Shown in pieces: positions 43,256 through 53,851 of a DNA stretch of 64,000 bases. The first letter of the stretch is position 1, and every line of letters begins with the position of its first letter. Position numbers and translations under genes: made by a program. The stretch is from Flectonema sp. DT1601 (Eukaryota > Euglenozoa > Diplonemea > Diplonemida > Diplonemidae), in NCBI GenBank assembly GCA_964019425.1, contig OZ025782.1, positions 1,426,001 to 1,490,000 of the forward strand, written 5' to 3'. Under the pieces are notes generated by a model, which was not told the origin of the DNA, did no database searches, and saw nothing but the letters and a program-made list of their open reading frames with translations.

Positions 43256-46200
43256 TTAGTAAACGTTACATACAATGCCAAGACTGCTCGCCACTTGTTT
43301 TTTCAATTCCCGAGTAACCGAACGAGACACTTCAAATATATGAACACGTTTATCGTTATCAACGGGAAACCCGGCAGACTCGAATGAATTTAAAACGATT
43401 CCAATTAAGTAGTGGGATGTGTACAGAGCAGATTCAACACGTTGCCCTGCGTGAAGAAATTGCTTCTTTGCTTCCTTTCCTTTATCTGATGACAGTTTGC
43501 TCTCATCGAGCTCTGATAGTTCTTCAGCATTCTTGCAAACATCTTTCCAGGCAATCTGTAGCAGGTCTTGGAATTCTTCAGACATTTCTTCAACGAGTTT
43601 CAGCATGTCTGCTGCAAAGTTAGGTACCTGATCAGGAGCCTTTAATACGGATTTCGTTAACTCTTTCGGTCCAGAGATCTCAATTTTTCCTTGTCCTGGC
43701 ATACAACGATCCCAAATTGTTTTTTTACGCTTTTTTTCACCCTTGCTGTTGAAAGCGTTTCCTTCTTCCATGTTTCTGGTTATGGCCATTGAGAATAGTA
43801 GTCCAGCCCTAGAGATTTCTTTTTCCCAATGCATCTGACGTTCGTTGCATTTAAATACGAATGCTGCATCGCGAACTTCAGGGGGATCCTCTTTTGTGAA
43901 CTCACGAATTTCTGTAGCAGCTTTGTGTTTTAAATCCATGATAGCGTCCTTGTAGTCAACAGCAGCTTCGAAATTGATCACTCCATCCATTTGTGTGTAG
44001 GCATTTCCGATGACTTTACCAAGGGTGTGACCTCTGATTATCATGTCTTTGAGACTTCCGATTGATCCAACAAGTGATCCGAGTTCAGGAATGTCACCAT
44101 CAAGACAGTTACGGAGTTGAGTTACTCCGTTAACAACCTTGTCTTTGAGATCTGTCGAGAGAGTTGTCATTGATTCTTTGACGTTCTTCAACTCTTCGAT
44201 TACGAATTCAACATCTTCGTTGGGAGGTTCGCTATCACCAGAACCAACTCCGATCATTGATTTTAATTTTTTAAGAATTTCTTTAAGAATTCCCTGCATT
44301 GCTCCGATGTTAAAGTTTTCCGTAGCATCCTCAAGATCGTCTTGAATGTCGTCAACGGCTGCATCTTCTTCGACGAAGAGAGCTTCGTTTGCGTGTGCTT
44401 CTTTTATCAATCCTTGGACGTCTGCCATTGCTCCTGCTATAGCTGGTCTGATTGATGATAATGAAACTTTTTTGAGGTTAAATATAAACACTTCCAGATC
44501 CTTCTTTGCGGTGTCAACGTTTGCTCCTCCAGTTAGCTTGGCTTTGGCCTGGTCAATAAGGTTGGTTGCTTTGTCCTTTAATTCGGAAACTTGTTGTTTC
44601 GCCTTTTCGAGTTCGGCAGCCGCTCTGGCTTTCAAGTTTGCGATGAGCTTGTCTCGGTCTTTCAGGGCTTCTGCGAGTTCTTTTCGCTTGCGGTCGGCTT
44701 CTGCTACGCGCTCTTTTGCTGCTGAAGCGAGAGCGTTCTTCTTAGCAACGGCTTCTGCTTTGATCTCTGCGAGAAGGGCTTCACGGTCTTCACGAGCCCG
44801 TCGGGCCAGCTCCTTACCAGCTGCCTTCGCCTTCTCAAATTCCTCCATCGCTTTCTGCTTCTTCTCTTCGGCTGCTTTTATTGCAGCGTTCTTCTTCTCC
44901 TCAATTGCCCTAATCTTGTCCGCGTGTTTCTCTTCTATTTCTCGTTTCTTTGCCTCGGCTTTTTCACGTAGCTCCTTTTTCTTCTCCTCCAAAGCTGCAA
45001 ATTTCTCAGCGTGCTTTGCTTCGAAGGCAGCCTTTTCCTCATCGAGCTTTTTCTTAGCGAGTTCTTGCTTTTCTTTGGCAGCTTCCTTTGCCTTGTTGAG
45101 ACCTTCTTTAGCTTTGTCTTTTAGAGCGTTGAGACCACCCATGAGGCCGCCTGACTTTTTTGGCTCAGCTTCCTCTGCTTCGGCCTTTTTGAGGGCTTCG
45201 GCAGACTCCTCGTCGATGGCTTTTTCACGGGCCGCACTCTCTTCTTGGAACCTTCGTTGAGCTTCTGCAGTTTCAGCAGCCTCAGTCTCCATTGCTGAGG
45301 CTTCAGCCTCTGCAGCTGACAGTTCTTTAGAGGACTCCTCGTGTGATGCAGTTGCCGTGGCATTTTCCTTTTCGTATTCGCTGTTGGCATCTTTTAGTTG
45401 AGAGTCTGCCTCTTCCTGGTCAGCTTTCATCTTATTTTCCATCTCAAGTAGTATATCGTCCTCACTGACGTTGTTAAGTCTTTCGTTTTCTGCTTCCTTT
45501 TCGGCCTCTTCGCGTGCCATGGCGTCAACTGTTTCTTTTTCTTTAGCGGCTTCGGAGTCAATATTAGCTTGAATTTCTTTTTCCTCCGAAGCTACACGTT
45601 GTTGTTCCTTCGCGAATGCTTCTTCGGCTTCACGGAGTTCACGCAGTGTTTCCGAATCAGCTTCGGGTTCTGGTGGTGGTTCAGGAGCCTTGGGAGCTTC
45701 AGAACTTGTGACACCAGCGACTGCAGCCACAGCTGAGATTGCAGATGTTTCTTCAACGTCGCCAGTGTCTTCGTCATCGAGGAGCTTACGTCCCTTAGCT
45801 TTGTAATACTTAACGGATTTTATCCTCGATATTCTTTGGATTTGTTTAATGCATTTCATTATTTTAGTTTGAGAATTACGAGCATCACTAATAATAGTTG
45901 CGAAGTCATTTAGAGGTTTCATGTGTTTCTCATCAAAGCTGTCGAGGAGGTCTAGTTTTGCTCTTTCCTCTTTTATCATTTTTAGTTCACGTTCAAGTGA
46001 AGAGCAGAAGGTTGGAACGTATTTTAGAATTGATTTTTCGATTTCACCAGCGTGGGAACGCATCTTTCCTACAAGAGATCCAACATTAACGTGTGCTATC
46101 TGTTCGTTGGACGGTAAGTCTACGAGGTCGCTAATGACCGCTTCAAACTTTGGAAGTACTTCTGATCTCAAATCCTTGACACATTGCTCAAAGGGAACTT

Positions 46201-48025
46201 CTACTACTGCTCCCAAGATTAGTTTCTCTTCGTCTGCGTCTTCAACACTCTCACGACGTCCTTTCAGAAATGGAAGTTTCGGAGCTTTAAACTGTAAGTT
46301 TATTGGTATCTTTCCGAGTAAGTCTTTGCCCATAGATTTAAGCATTTGTTTCTTTTCTTCTAATTGAGCTCCGACCTTCTCTTCGAGTTCTTTTGCTTTT
46401 TTTCGAGCTGCTTCGACTTCTGGATTGAGAGTGACGTTTTCCTCTGCGATGTTTCTAGTTTTGCGAGATGGGGTCTTTTTGACAGCAGCTTCTGGTTTGC
46501 CGCGGATTTCCATTAGAAGTTGAACTTGTTCTGAAAGGACAGTCGCGTGTTCAAATAAAGAGTCTTGATTCATTCCATCTTTACCTGGATATGTTGCGAA
46601 GGCCTTGGCTGATCCCATGACGTGTTTTATTTTATCAATCAGGTCTGCTGGTGACCAATCTCCTTCTTGCATTTCTTCTGCCCATTCATCCGCACCGTCT
46701 TCGTCACTGTGTTCGATTGAACCTCGTGAACCTCTTGCAATTTCTTGTTGACGTATTTTACGAGCTTCGTTTTCTTTGGCTTCTAATTCTTTTTGTGCCA
46801 TTTCTAACTCTAACTCTGCTTCAGTTTTTTCTAAGAAATCACCTTCATCACAACTGTCTTCATCAAGAGCTTCGTCTTCGCTTTCTGGTTCAGGAGGAGC
46901 TCCACGATCCCAAAAGAATCCAATAATTTTCTGCCAAGTCTTTGGAAACTTTTTAATAATAACAAGCATAATAACACAGAATGCCATCAGCAGTACGAAT
47001 CCAGCTATATAAATGAACTCTGCGTAGTTGTCGTGCACCTCAATAGAAAGTTCAAAGTGTGCTTCCTGCATTTGATTATCTATTGGGGTTTCACCACCCA
47101 CTAGGATTGCTATCCAAAGTTCATAAGAGTCTTCGGGGTTTCCATTTGGTACTTTTCCCAAGACTGTCAAATCCTCAAAGTCTATTAGGATTTGATCATT
47201 AGATATTGTTGTCGATGATGGAAGGATGAATGGACTGCTGGTTTGGTCATCAATGTTCGAGTCTTGGTCTCTCTCAGGACTGAAAGTAAAGTTAAAATCT
47301 GGTAAAGGATTGCCATCAGGAGGAAATGTAAAATTATCAGAAGAGTTAAATCCAACTGGTGATTGAGTTGTATTTCTAGTAACGTTTCCATAAGCTTCAA
47401 GATCTCTTTCTCCCTCAACTTTATCCATCACCCATCCAACAGAAGTTGATGTCCCGAGTGATAAAGTATAGTCAGCCACCGTATCGTTACTAATTGTTAT
47501 CCTACGCATTCCGTTGATTTCTTGGACGGTGTAGGCGACTTGAGGTGCTCTTCCAAACCCAACAAAGATCCAAACAACGTAACCAGGTGGCCAGTTCTGT
47601 TCATCTTTAATTAAACCTCTTATGAAGAATTCATTATTAGTCATTGAGACGAGAGTGAAGTGTCTGTTGGTCCATCCGAATGGTCCGTCGAATTTATCAG
47701 CGTTTTTAACACCTTCTTTACGCCAATCTTTCTTCCGACTGTCTCCAGTGTTTACTAGTTCATCGACATAGGTGGACTCTTTTCTCCATCTCATTTCAAC
47801 TGTTCCGAAGTCGCAAACCTTCCACGGGTTTGTAGTCAGGTCTCTGTCTAATGGTGGAAGGTGACAGGTTGGATTGTCGTGCTCTGACCCTCCACAGCAA
47901 TTAACTGGCAAGTTTCCACACACCGCATCATCGTCGTTGTAGCAATATCGGTTTGGGAATAAAGCATCCTGGGCTGACGTCAGAAGTAGAACTGCTAACA
48001 ACACCCCGAACGCGAGCACTTGCAT
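43256..48025 (-). CDS. Large type I membrane protein with long coiled-coil cytoplasmic region, 1589 aa
   Basis: The start is ATG 48025, because a clean signal peptide follows (MQVLAFGVLLAVLLLTSAQ). An ectodomain of about 320 residues has clustered Cys near its start (CYNDDD..CG..VNCCGG) and several N-glycosylation sites (NVTRNTTQ, NSSDNFT). One membrane span follows at about 336-360 (FIYIAGFVLLMAFCVIMLVII). The rest is charged: an acidic stretch, then Ala/Lys/Glu-rich coiled coil over roughly 560-1210 including a LEA-like part (ALKDKAKEGLNKAKEAA), then a helical C-terminal region. No named domain is recognised. The long charged stalk suggests a link from surface to cytoskeleton (inference). 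It sits just upstream of the 1264-aa gene. Confidence 0.85.
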   Translation of the reverse strand: MQVLAFGVLLAVLLLTSAQDALFPNRYCYNDDDAVCGNLPVNCCGGSEHDNPTCHLPPLDRDLTTNPWKVCDFGTVEMRWRKESTYVDELVNTGDSRKKDWRKEGVKNADKFDGPFGWTNRHFTLVSMTNNEFFIRGLIKDEQNWPPGYVVWIFVGFGRAPQVAYTVQEINGMRRITISNDTVADYTLSLGTSTSVGWVMDKVEGERDLEAYGNVTRNTTQSPVGFNSSDNFTFPPDGNPLPDFNFTFSPERDQDSNIDDQTSSPFILPSSTTISNDQILIDFEDLTVLGKVPNGNPEDSYELWIAILVGGETPIDNQMQEAHFELSIEVHDNYAEFIYIAGFVLLMAFCVIMLVIIKKFPKTWQKIIGFFWDRGAPPEPESEDEALDEDSCDEGDFLEKTEAELELEMAQKELEAKENEARKIRQQEIARGSRGSIEHSDEDGADEWAEEMQEGDWSPADLIDKIKHVMGSAKAFATYPGKDGMNQDSLFEHATVLSEQVQLLMEIRGKPEAAVKKTPSRKTRNIAEENVTLNPEVEAARKKAKELEEKVGAQLEEKKQMLKSMGKDLLGKIPINLQFKAPKLPFLKGRRESVEDADEEKLILGAVVEVPFEQCVKDLRSEVLPKFEAVISDLVDLPSNEQIAHVNVGSLVGKMRSHAGEIEKSILKYVPTFCSSLERELKMIKEERAKLDLLDSFDEKHMKPLNDFATIISDARNSQTKIMKCIKQIQRISRIKSVKYYKAKGRKLLDDEDTGDVEETSAISAVAAVAGVTSSEAPKAPEPPPEPEADSETLRELREAEEAFAKEQQRVASEEKEIQANIDSEAAKEKETVDAMAREEAEKEAENERLNNVSEDDILLEMENKMKADQEEADSQLKDANSEYEKENATATASHEESSKELSAAEAEASAMETEAAETAEAQRRFQEESAAREKAIDEESAEALKKAEAEEAEPKKSGGLMGGLNALKDKAKEGLNKAKEAAKEKQELAKKKLDEEKAAFEAKHAEKFAALEEKKKELREKAEAKKREIEEKHADKIRAIEEKKNAAIKAAEEKKQKAMEEFEKAKAAGKELARRAREDREALLAEIKAEAVAKKNALASAAKERVAEADRKRKELAEALKDRDKLIANLKARAAAELEKAKQQVSELKDKATNLIDQAKAKLTGGANVDTAKKDLEVFIFNLKKVSLSSIRPAIAGAMADVQGLIKEAHANEALFVEEDAAVDDIQDDLEDATENFNIGAMQGILKEILKKLKSMIGVGSGDSEPPNEDVEFVIEELKNVKESMTTLSTDLKDKVVNGVTQLRNCLDGDIPELGSLVGSIGSLKDMIIRGHTLGKVIGNAYTQMDGVINFEAAVDYKDAIMDLKHKAATEIREFTKEDPPEVRDAAFVFKCNERQMHWEKEISRAGLLFSMAITRNMEEGNAFNSKGEKKRKKTIWDRCMPGQGKIEISGPKELTKSVLKAPDQVPNFAADMLKLVEEMSEEFQDLLQIAWKDVCKNAEELSELDESKLSSDKGKEAKKQFLHAGQRVESALYTSHYLIGIVLNSFESAGFPVDNDKRVHIFEVSRSVTRELKKQVASSLGIVCNVY

Positions 48026-48033
48026 TTTACCGT

Positions 48034-48091
48034 CTGAAAGAATATACATTATTTAAATCGGAATATTAATTTTAAAAAATGACACACTTAC
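48034..48091 (-). promoter_or_regulatory. Splice acceptor just upstream of the 1589-aa gene (5'UTR intron or spliced-leader site)
   Basis: The minus strand reads ATTCTTTCAG with AG at 48035-48034, 8 nt before the ATG. A donor GTGGTAAGTGTG at 48091 could pair with it to make a 58-nt 5'UTR intron. Alternatively the AG receives a spliced leader. Confidence 0.5.
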
Positions 48092-48431
48092 CACCAGGGC
48101 CTTGTAAAATATCCAACAGCACTGAGACTCATTTGAGTTGTCATCTCTCCTGTGTGAGTAAGGGGAAGAATAACTATCGACAACAACTAACTCTACTTCT
48201 CAAAAGTAAGATAAGTAAAACTGTGTAACTGACCAAATAAACTAAAACAACAAACTACAAACCGACCTTGTAAAAGGTGGCAACGAAAAGGTTCGCGTGC
48301 TGTCGCGAACACATAAGCCCGGCAAAAAAAAGGAAATTGGTGATTATATGTATTTTCTTTTATACAGAACAATACCATGCGAGTAAGAGTTCACAAACAA
48401 ACGAAATCACTCAAAGCTTCGGAAGGTCAGT
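48092..48431. other. Intergenic DNA between the 1589-aa and 411-aa genes
   Basis: This is AT-rich DNA without a supported gene. It should hold the 3'UTR of the 411-aa gene and the 5' flank of the 1589-aa gene. Confidence 0.6.
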
Positions 48432-49667
48432 TTAGGGTTTTTGTTCAACGGAGTTTTGTAGACTCCTGAGTAGAGCAATCTTAACATTGACTGCTTGAAT
48501 CATCGCGTCGCTATTGGAATGTAGAGCTGTCAGAGATGTTTCAGTTTCTTTGTAGAACTTTCCTCCATTAGCGAGGAGACGTAGTTTCTGATCGTCCCAA
48601 CCAGGATTCCCAATCTGTTTTTTTGCGATTGATATGACGTGTTTGCGAAGTTCACTTCGAGATGGTGGTCTTGGAAGAGGATTTAGATCTGGTTGTTTAA
48701 TTAATCTGGCAGCACATCTCATGTTGTCAATTCCATGTTTCCGACAATCAGATGGTTTGTGTTGATTTCTATATTGCACAGGTCGTTGTGAAGTTATTTG
48801 TTTCTCAACAGTCTTCACACTTCTCATGTTGCTGTTTCCAATTCGTTGCAACTCAGAACGTTCCAAGACGGGAGGCTTCAAACCATTGAAATCAATACTT
48901 CTCGGTGACTGAAATGGTTTACTAATAACAGGAGGTTTTGGTGTAAACATTTCACTCACAAATCTACCATACTTCTTCTTACGCATGTGATTGAGAGCAG
49001 GTTCTTCTTTTCTTGCTTCTTCAATTGCTTGTTTGTCTGCTTCTTCTTTACGGACCACGTCGAGTACTTTTGAGTATGCGAACACTGGAGCGGTGTCTTG
49101 TTGATCTCTGATAAGTGATTTCAGCTTCTTGCAATGTTCAATGGCGCGAAGTTTCTGAGCTCGATGGTGATTATTTGCATGTGATTTGAGGTTGGGAATC
49201 CAGTCAGGATTCTTAGAACTGTGTTCGTTGTGTTTAGTTCGTCGAATTTCTAAATTCTCAATCGTCAGCAACTGTTTTCGATATTTCTCATCGTCTTGTC
49301 GCTGTTCCAACATCTTGTGAGTGCTTTGTTTGCATTTTGCGTGCATTCTTATTTCTCGTAGAACTCTCTCTTTTTCCCTTTCTCGTTTTTTTTCCATATT
49401 TCTCTCACGTTCTTCCATCTCTAACTTCTGAAGTCTTTGCTCCCGCTCTTCAATAATTTGATTTGAATCTCTGAGCGGTGGTAGGAGTAGGGGGCTCCGA
49501 TGCTTCTTTCGTTTTACTCTTTTCTTCTTTCTCTTCTTTTTGCGACTTATCTTTGGCGGAGATTGCCTGCGATCAGGTATTCCTAAACCATCTAAGTACT
49601 GTCCCACTCCGTCTTGAGGAGGAGTTAGATCTGTCCAACCATGAAATGAATCTTCGGCACCAATCAT
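48432..49667 (-). CDS. Basic coiled-coil protein, 411 aa
   Basis: A single exon starts at ATG 49667 (MIGAEDSFHGWTDLTPP). After a Lys/Arg-rich stretch (SRKKKRKKKRVKRKKHRS) comes a charged coiled coil of about 75 residues (EEREQRLQKLEMEERERN onward). Further short helical, basic segments follow, including the patch KKYGRFVSEMFTPKPP. No transmembrane segment or enzyme motif is present. Such basic coiled-coil proteins are often microtubule- or axoneme-associated, and the neighbouring CDKL kinase makes a flagellar role conceivable, but I cannot name a family. A candidate acceptor CTATTCTTCTGACTGACAG lies about 20 nt upstream of the ATG. Confidence 0.75.
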   Translation of the reverse strand: MIGAEDSFHGWTDLTPPQDGVGQYLDGLGIPDRRQSPPKISRKKKRKKKRVKRKKHRSPLLLPPLRDSNQIIEEREQRLQKLEMEERERNMEKKREREKERVLREIRMHAKCKQSTHKMLEQRQDDEKYRKQLLTIENLEIRRTKHNEHSSKNPDWIPNLKSHANNHHRAQKLRAIEHCKKLKSLIRDQQDTAPVFAYSKVLDVVRKEEADKQAIEEARKEEPALNHMRKKKYGRFVSEMFTPKPPVISKPFQSPRSIDFNGLKPPVLERSELQRIGNSNMRSVKTVEKQITSQRPVQYRNQHKPSDCRKHGIDNMRCAARLIKQPDLNPLPRPPSRSELRKHVISIAKKQIGNPGWDDQKLRLLANGGKFYKETETSLTALHSNSDAMIQAVNVKIALLRSLQNSVEQKP

Positions 49668-49854
49668 TGTGTAGCCATCAGTCCTGTCAGTCAGAAGAAT
49701 AGTTGGTAAGTAACGAAGTATAGTTTTAATTAAAAACCTTCTTATCGAAGGAAGCAGCAGCGACTATTTTGAGAAAAAAAAAAAAACTAAATGACCCAAA
49801 TTCGCTTATCCGCAAAATGATTAGTGTTATTCAATACCATAGCAGGCATATGTA

Positions 49855-50256
49855 CTAATCTAGTCTTGATATCCGTTCTCTATATTTTAGATTGAGATCT
49901 TGTTTTAGAAATTTATCTTTTGAATCTTTATCATTAAGAGGTGTTTGAACACCACCACTTTGATCCACTGTAGTTATCATACCGCGTGACAGTGCTTCTC
50001 TAAAAATTTCAGGGTTCTGTTCTTGTCTATCATGTAGTAATTTTCTTCGAACGTCTCTCGTTGCGCTTGCAGAACTCTCTTCCAGAAGAGCAGCAATCAT
50101 CATGTATCCGTAAATAAAGATCGATCCTCCAATTGCAATTTTTCCAGCTCTTCTCCATTTTAAATCCTTTACTGTTCCGATTTCTTTATATTTATCACCC
50201 TCGTAACCGGCGTGAATCTTTTTTAAGTTTCCCTGTTCATCTTTGTATACCGGCAT
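49855..50256 (-). CDS. Small one-span membrane protein, 133 aa
   Basis: A single exon starts at ATG 50256 (MPVYKDEQGNLKKIHAGYEG). One hydrophobic span lies at about residues 38-57 (IAIGGSIFIYGYMMIAALL), followed by a charged tail of about 75 residues ending KYRERISRLD. There is no signal peptide, so the N-terminus probably stays in the cytosol or mitochondrial matrix. Size and layout recall small subunits of organellar membrane complexes, but I see no diagnostic motif. A strong acceptor-like CACTTCCTTTATCCAG lies about 24 nt upstream. Confidence 0.75.
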   Translation of the reverse strand: MPVYKDEQGNLKKIHAGYEGDKYKEIGTVKDLKWRRAGKIAIGGSIFIYGYMMIAALLEESSASATRDVRRKLLHDRQEQNPEIFREALSRGMITTVDQSGGVQTPLNDKDSKDKFLKQDLNLKYRERISRLD

Positions 50257-50279
50257 TTTATTTTTTCTTTTTTTTTTTT

Positions 50280-50296
50280 CTGGATAAAGGAAGTGC
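50280..50296 (-). promoter_or_regulatory. Candidate trans-splice acceptor of the 133-aa gene
   Basis: The minus strand reads GCACTTCCTTTATCCAG with AG at 50281-50280. An A-rich leader of about 23 nt leads to the ATG at 50256. Confidence 0.5.
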
Positions 50297-50385
50297 CAGT
50301 GACTTCTCTAATTCACATTAAGTTTGCAAAAAAATTATCATTTTTAATAATTACCATAAAAAAAATAAAAATAAAAAAAAAACAT

Positions 50386-50457
50386 TCAAATTAGCCTTAT
50401 ATTTCGTTGAACGCAGCCGTGTTGTCCACGGCCGACTGGAGTGCTAGTTGGGGTCAT
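50386..50457 (-). CDS. Possible 23-aa micro-ORF with strong acceptor
   Basis: The minus strand shows TTCTTTTTTCTCTCAAACAG, then CTTAAA and ATG at 50457, followed by 23 codons (MTPTSTPVGRGQHG...) and TGA. Base composition rises sharply above the AT-rich surroundings. The core also forms a perfect 6-bp hairpin GCCGTG-TTGTC-CACGGC (50416-50432). The start (M-T-x-x-x-T-P-x-G) resembles that of the 49-aa gene, possibly by chance. It could be a micropeptide, an upstream ORF of the 133-aa gene or a structured RNA. Confidence 0.3.
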   Translation of the reverse strand: MTPTSTPVGRGQHGCVQRNIRLI

Positions 50458-50904
50458 TTTAAGCTGTTTGAGAGAAAAAAGAATTATTTTAAAAAAAAAA
50501 AAAACTTTTTCTTTAAAAAAATTGACAAAAAAGAAATAAACTAAAAGTTGGTTTGTTGGTGTGAAGATGACTACTCGGCGTTGAGTAAAGAGTACTGTTC
50601 GCTAATATAGATGCCATCACACTTCATTGACAGTACATAATGTAAGTATAAAAGAAAAGGTAGTCGGTAAAGTTGTTGTCAAACCAAAAAAGGCTATCAG
50701 AACGTCTAAAAGAGAAGAGGGGCGGAGTGGCGGGTTTTAAAAAAAAAAAAAAAAAAAAAACATCTAAATCTACACAAAAAAAAATGCCGTGTATAATAAA
50801 TAATTCTATTCTATAAAATTGAACGCTTCTTTTGATTTCTTCTTTGAGAAAAGCGATTACAACAAAAAAAAAACAAAAACAAAAACAAATTCGTTCCTTT
50901 ATAC
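50458..50904. other. Intergenic DNA downstream of the coiled-coil/PH-like gene
   Basis: This AT-rich stretch has an A-run at about 50739-50761 beside GGGGCGGAGTGGCGGG. No gene is supported apart from the micro-ORF next to it. Confidence 0.6.
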
Positions 50905-53851
50905 TTAAGGCACAAAGACACCATGCCTACCCGCCAATCTACTTCGTGAGGAAACAGATGCTCGTCGAGGAGACTGACGTGTAGCCGAGTGAGATCTAAA
51001 CGATGGCATTGAATTCCGTGAATGGCTGTGGATGTGATGAGAAGACGGTTTTGGAGGAATTCCGTTGGGAAGAATAGCTAAAGACAGTACGACAGTTGTG
51101 TAGTCAGCACCACCAGCAGTTTTAAATTTCCAAGAACGAGACATCCCTTCCCTAGTCGAAGGATCATCAGTCACACTGAGTTGAGTTAGTCGTCTCTTGT
51201 CAACAGCAATACGAGTTCCATAAGTCTTTGGAATATCAAAGTCACCAAGACCACTCATACCACCTGCAGCATTTCCCGTTAACTTTAATGATAGAAGTGT
51301 TGGTGTTGCTGTTGGTGCTGATGTCCCACTCGTATTATTTCCAATAACTTTCCATAAACTATCTTCTTCTCCAGTATCACCTCTTCCACTCTTGTTGTAA
51401 CCAGACATAGCAAGCTGTTGTTCTTTTTCGGCGACTAACTGCTGCCAGATGGCAAGTTCACGTTGCCAGTCCTCGTCACGTTTAGCGATTTCAACTTTTG
51501 ATTGTGTTTTTACAGCGTCTAAGTGATCAAGCACCTGATCACAGAAAGCTTCTATTTGAGCCGTGTGGTGAGCTTCTTGTTCTTTCAGTAGAGTAGAAGC
51601 TTCTTCTCTTTCAGCAGCCATTGCTGATAATTTGGAACGCAATTCAGTCTCTTTGAAGTTCAACTGATCGTTGATGAGAGAAAGGTCATCTGTTGCTGTT
51701 GTAGCTGTGACGGGTTTCTTTTCTGGACTTGTACAGGTATGGTTATTTACTAGGACTGGTTTTGTTTTGTTATCAGACTCTGCCTTCGACGTGTTTTCGA
51801 CGATTGAAAGTTCGAATGCTCTTTTTTTATCGAGTTGTGTTCTCAAGTTTGATATTTCTGACTTTGATACTTCAATCGCTTCAGTTAATACTTTGATTGT
51901 ATTGCGAGACGCTGCAGCCTCATCTGATGATATGATTCCTTTTGAACGATATTCTTCAGTAATTTTAGCATTCTCTTTAGCAGACTGCGCCATATCTTTT
52001 ACTGTCTTCGCTAAACCGCTCTTCTCATCTTCTAAAAGGGAAACCTTTTCTCTCATATATTCTTGTTGTTGCATTGAATCTTGTAGAGCCTTTTTACTCT
52101 TTGTTAATTCAGTACTCAGATCAACTTTGATTGACTGAAGCATGTCAAGACTAACATTCTGTCTGGAAGGTGGTGTTAAAATTTCTGGACTTGTTATGTT
52201 ATTTTCTCTCATGACAGTAACACGGTCAGGTGTGTTGGATGAAATGCTTCCAAACTGTAGTTGTTTTGTTTGTTTTGGAAGAGGAGCGATACTCAACAGT
52301 AAACATATAACACTATAACACATACCTGTCTGCTTAGAAATTTTGACCAACTGAGCCACACCTCTCTGGATTCAGTAGTAAGCAGATAAGGCTGTTGTTG
52401 GTTTGTTTGTTTATTTTGAATTATAATTAACCTCTACCTCTACGCACATATAACATGATAATTAATTAAAGACATACCGTTGAGTCGTTTTCAGGTTTTG
52501 GAAGAAAACCAAAATAATAACAATTTGGATCAACAGCCAACGGATGATAACACGAGACTCCAGTTAGCGGATCTGTGGATTCTGCGAGGTTGGATGTGAA
52601 ACGGGAAATGAAAGCTGCCTGCATAGCATACCAACGACATCCTTTACGAGAATGACCGCTGTCAGCGTCTAGTTCTGAAGAGAAGTTTTGTAGACATTGA
52701 AGGCTTGCGGCTACCCATCTTCGATGCCAAGTTTCATCAACGAGTTTTAATAAATATCCTTCTTTAAAATCTACTTCAACTTCACGGTTAACTTCTTGTT
52801 GTTGAAGGAGGCTTCTTTCTTTTTTGAGAGCCGATTCCGTAGTTCTCAGAAGCTTTTCTTGACTGCCGAGTTGTTTTTCTAAATCAGTTCGTAGGACTTC
52901 AGAGCGGCGTAGTTCTGCCTGCAGATGTTGGATTTTATCCTGAAATTCAGCAGCACTCACATCGTAGACTGCTTTCATTTTAGCTGTTTGAGAATTCGAT
53001 ATCGGAGTTCCCTCAGATCTCGATTCCATTAATTCAGTTTGGAGTTCTGTAATCTTTTGTAAGAGGTCGTTGTTCCTGGAGATGCTTCCGTCAAGTTCCC
53101 GTTCTAGTTTAGCAACCCGTTGTTCACTTACTATATTATTTCCAGAGCTGATGTTACCCTCTTGCAGTAATATTACTTCTTTTCGTAGTTGTTTTTCACC
53201 CTCACGAAGTGTTTGATTTTCAATTTCGAGTTCAGCTCCCCCATCAAGAGTCGACTGCAACATCTTTACGCAATGCTGTGCAGTGTGACGAATAATATCA
53301 ATTGTGGCTTGAGACTCCGCCTGGTGGTTTTCAGGTAGTAATTTTTGCATCATTTTATTAGCTTCCGTATGAACAGCATCCAAGTCTGCCTGCACGCTGT
53401 GTAATAAATTTGATGCCTCAGCTGTCAGAGACTCAGCGCTTTTCAGTTCTGTTTGGAGTTCTCTATTTTCATTAGATAAGTTCCCGACAGTACTCTCGAG
53501 ATCCATTATAGACTGCTCTTGAGAGCGGAGTAGTAGTTGCATTGTGTCTGATGGCACTGATGGAGAAGGACCAGGAACAGGTTGCTGCTGCTGAACAGGA
53601 GCTGCTTGAAAAACTGGTGCATATGACTGAGGTGGTGGATGCTGCACTGGCTGCTGATAACCACCTGAACGTCCCGATGGCACCGGCTGCAGTGGTTGAG
53701 TTGGTGGTGTGGCTGGTGGGGTTCTTGCGGTACTTCTTCTTTCTGACCCCTGTGGGTACAATGGCGGCCGACTTGTTACACTTTGTGGTGATGCTGATAT
53801 GTCTCCCAAACCTAAATATCCATCTCTCATGTATTCTTCAAATCTACTCAT
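50905..53851 (-). CDS. Coiled-coil protein with PH-like domain, 929 aa, three exons
   Basis: Exons are 53851-52478, 52391-52326 and 52254-50905, all phase 0. I chose ATG 53851 (MSRFEEYMRDGYLGLGD) over an in-frame ATG at 53992, because the extra 47 codons resemble an AT-rich leader and GTTCCTCAG lies just upstream of 53851. Order: a Pro/Gln-rich disordered N-terminus (to about 110), a long coiled coil (about 110-345), a pleckstrin-homology-like domain at about 363-480 (EGYLLKLVDETWHRRWV to the final Trp helix EVWLSWSKFLS, formed only after splicing exon 2), and a second coiled coil and Ser-rich tail. PH domains bind phosphoinositides or proteins, so a membrane- or cytoskeleton-linked scaffold is inferred. 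Confidence 0.8.

Noticed and set aside
44346-45260. 304-codon plus-strand frame rich in Ala, Ser and Phe
   Set aside because: It is the reverse of the Ala/Lys/Glu coiled coil of the 1589-aa protein. Low-complexity codons leave the opposite strand open.
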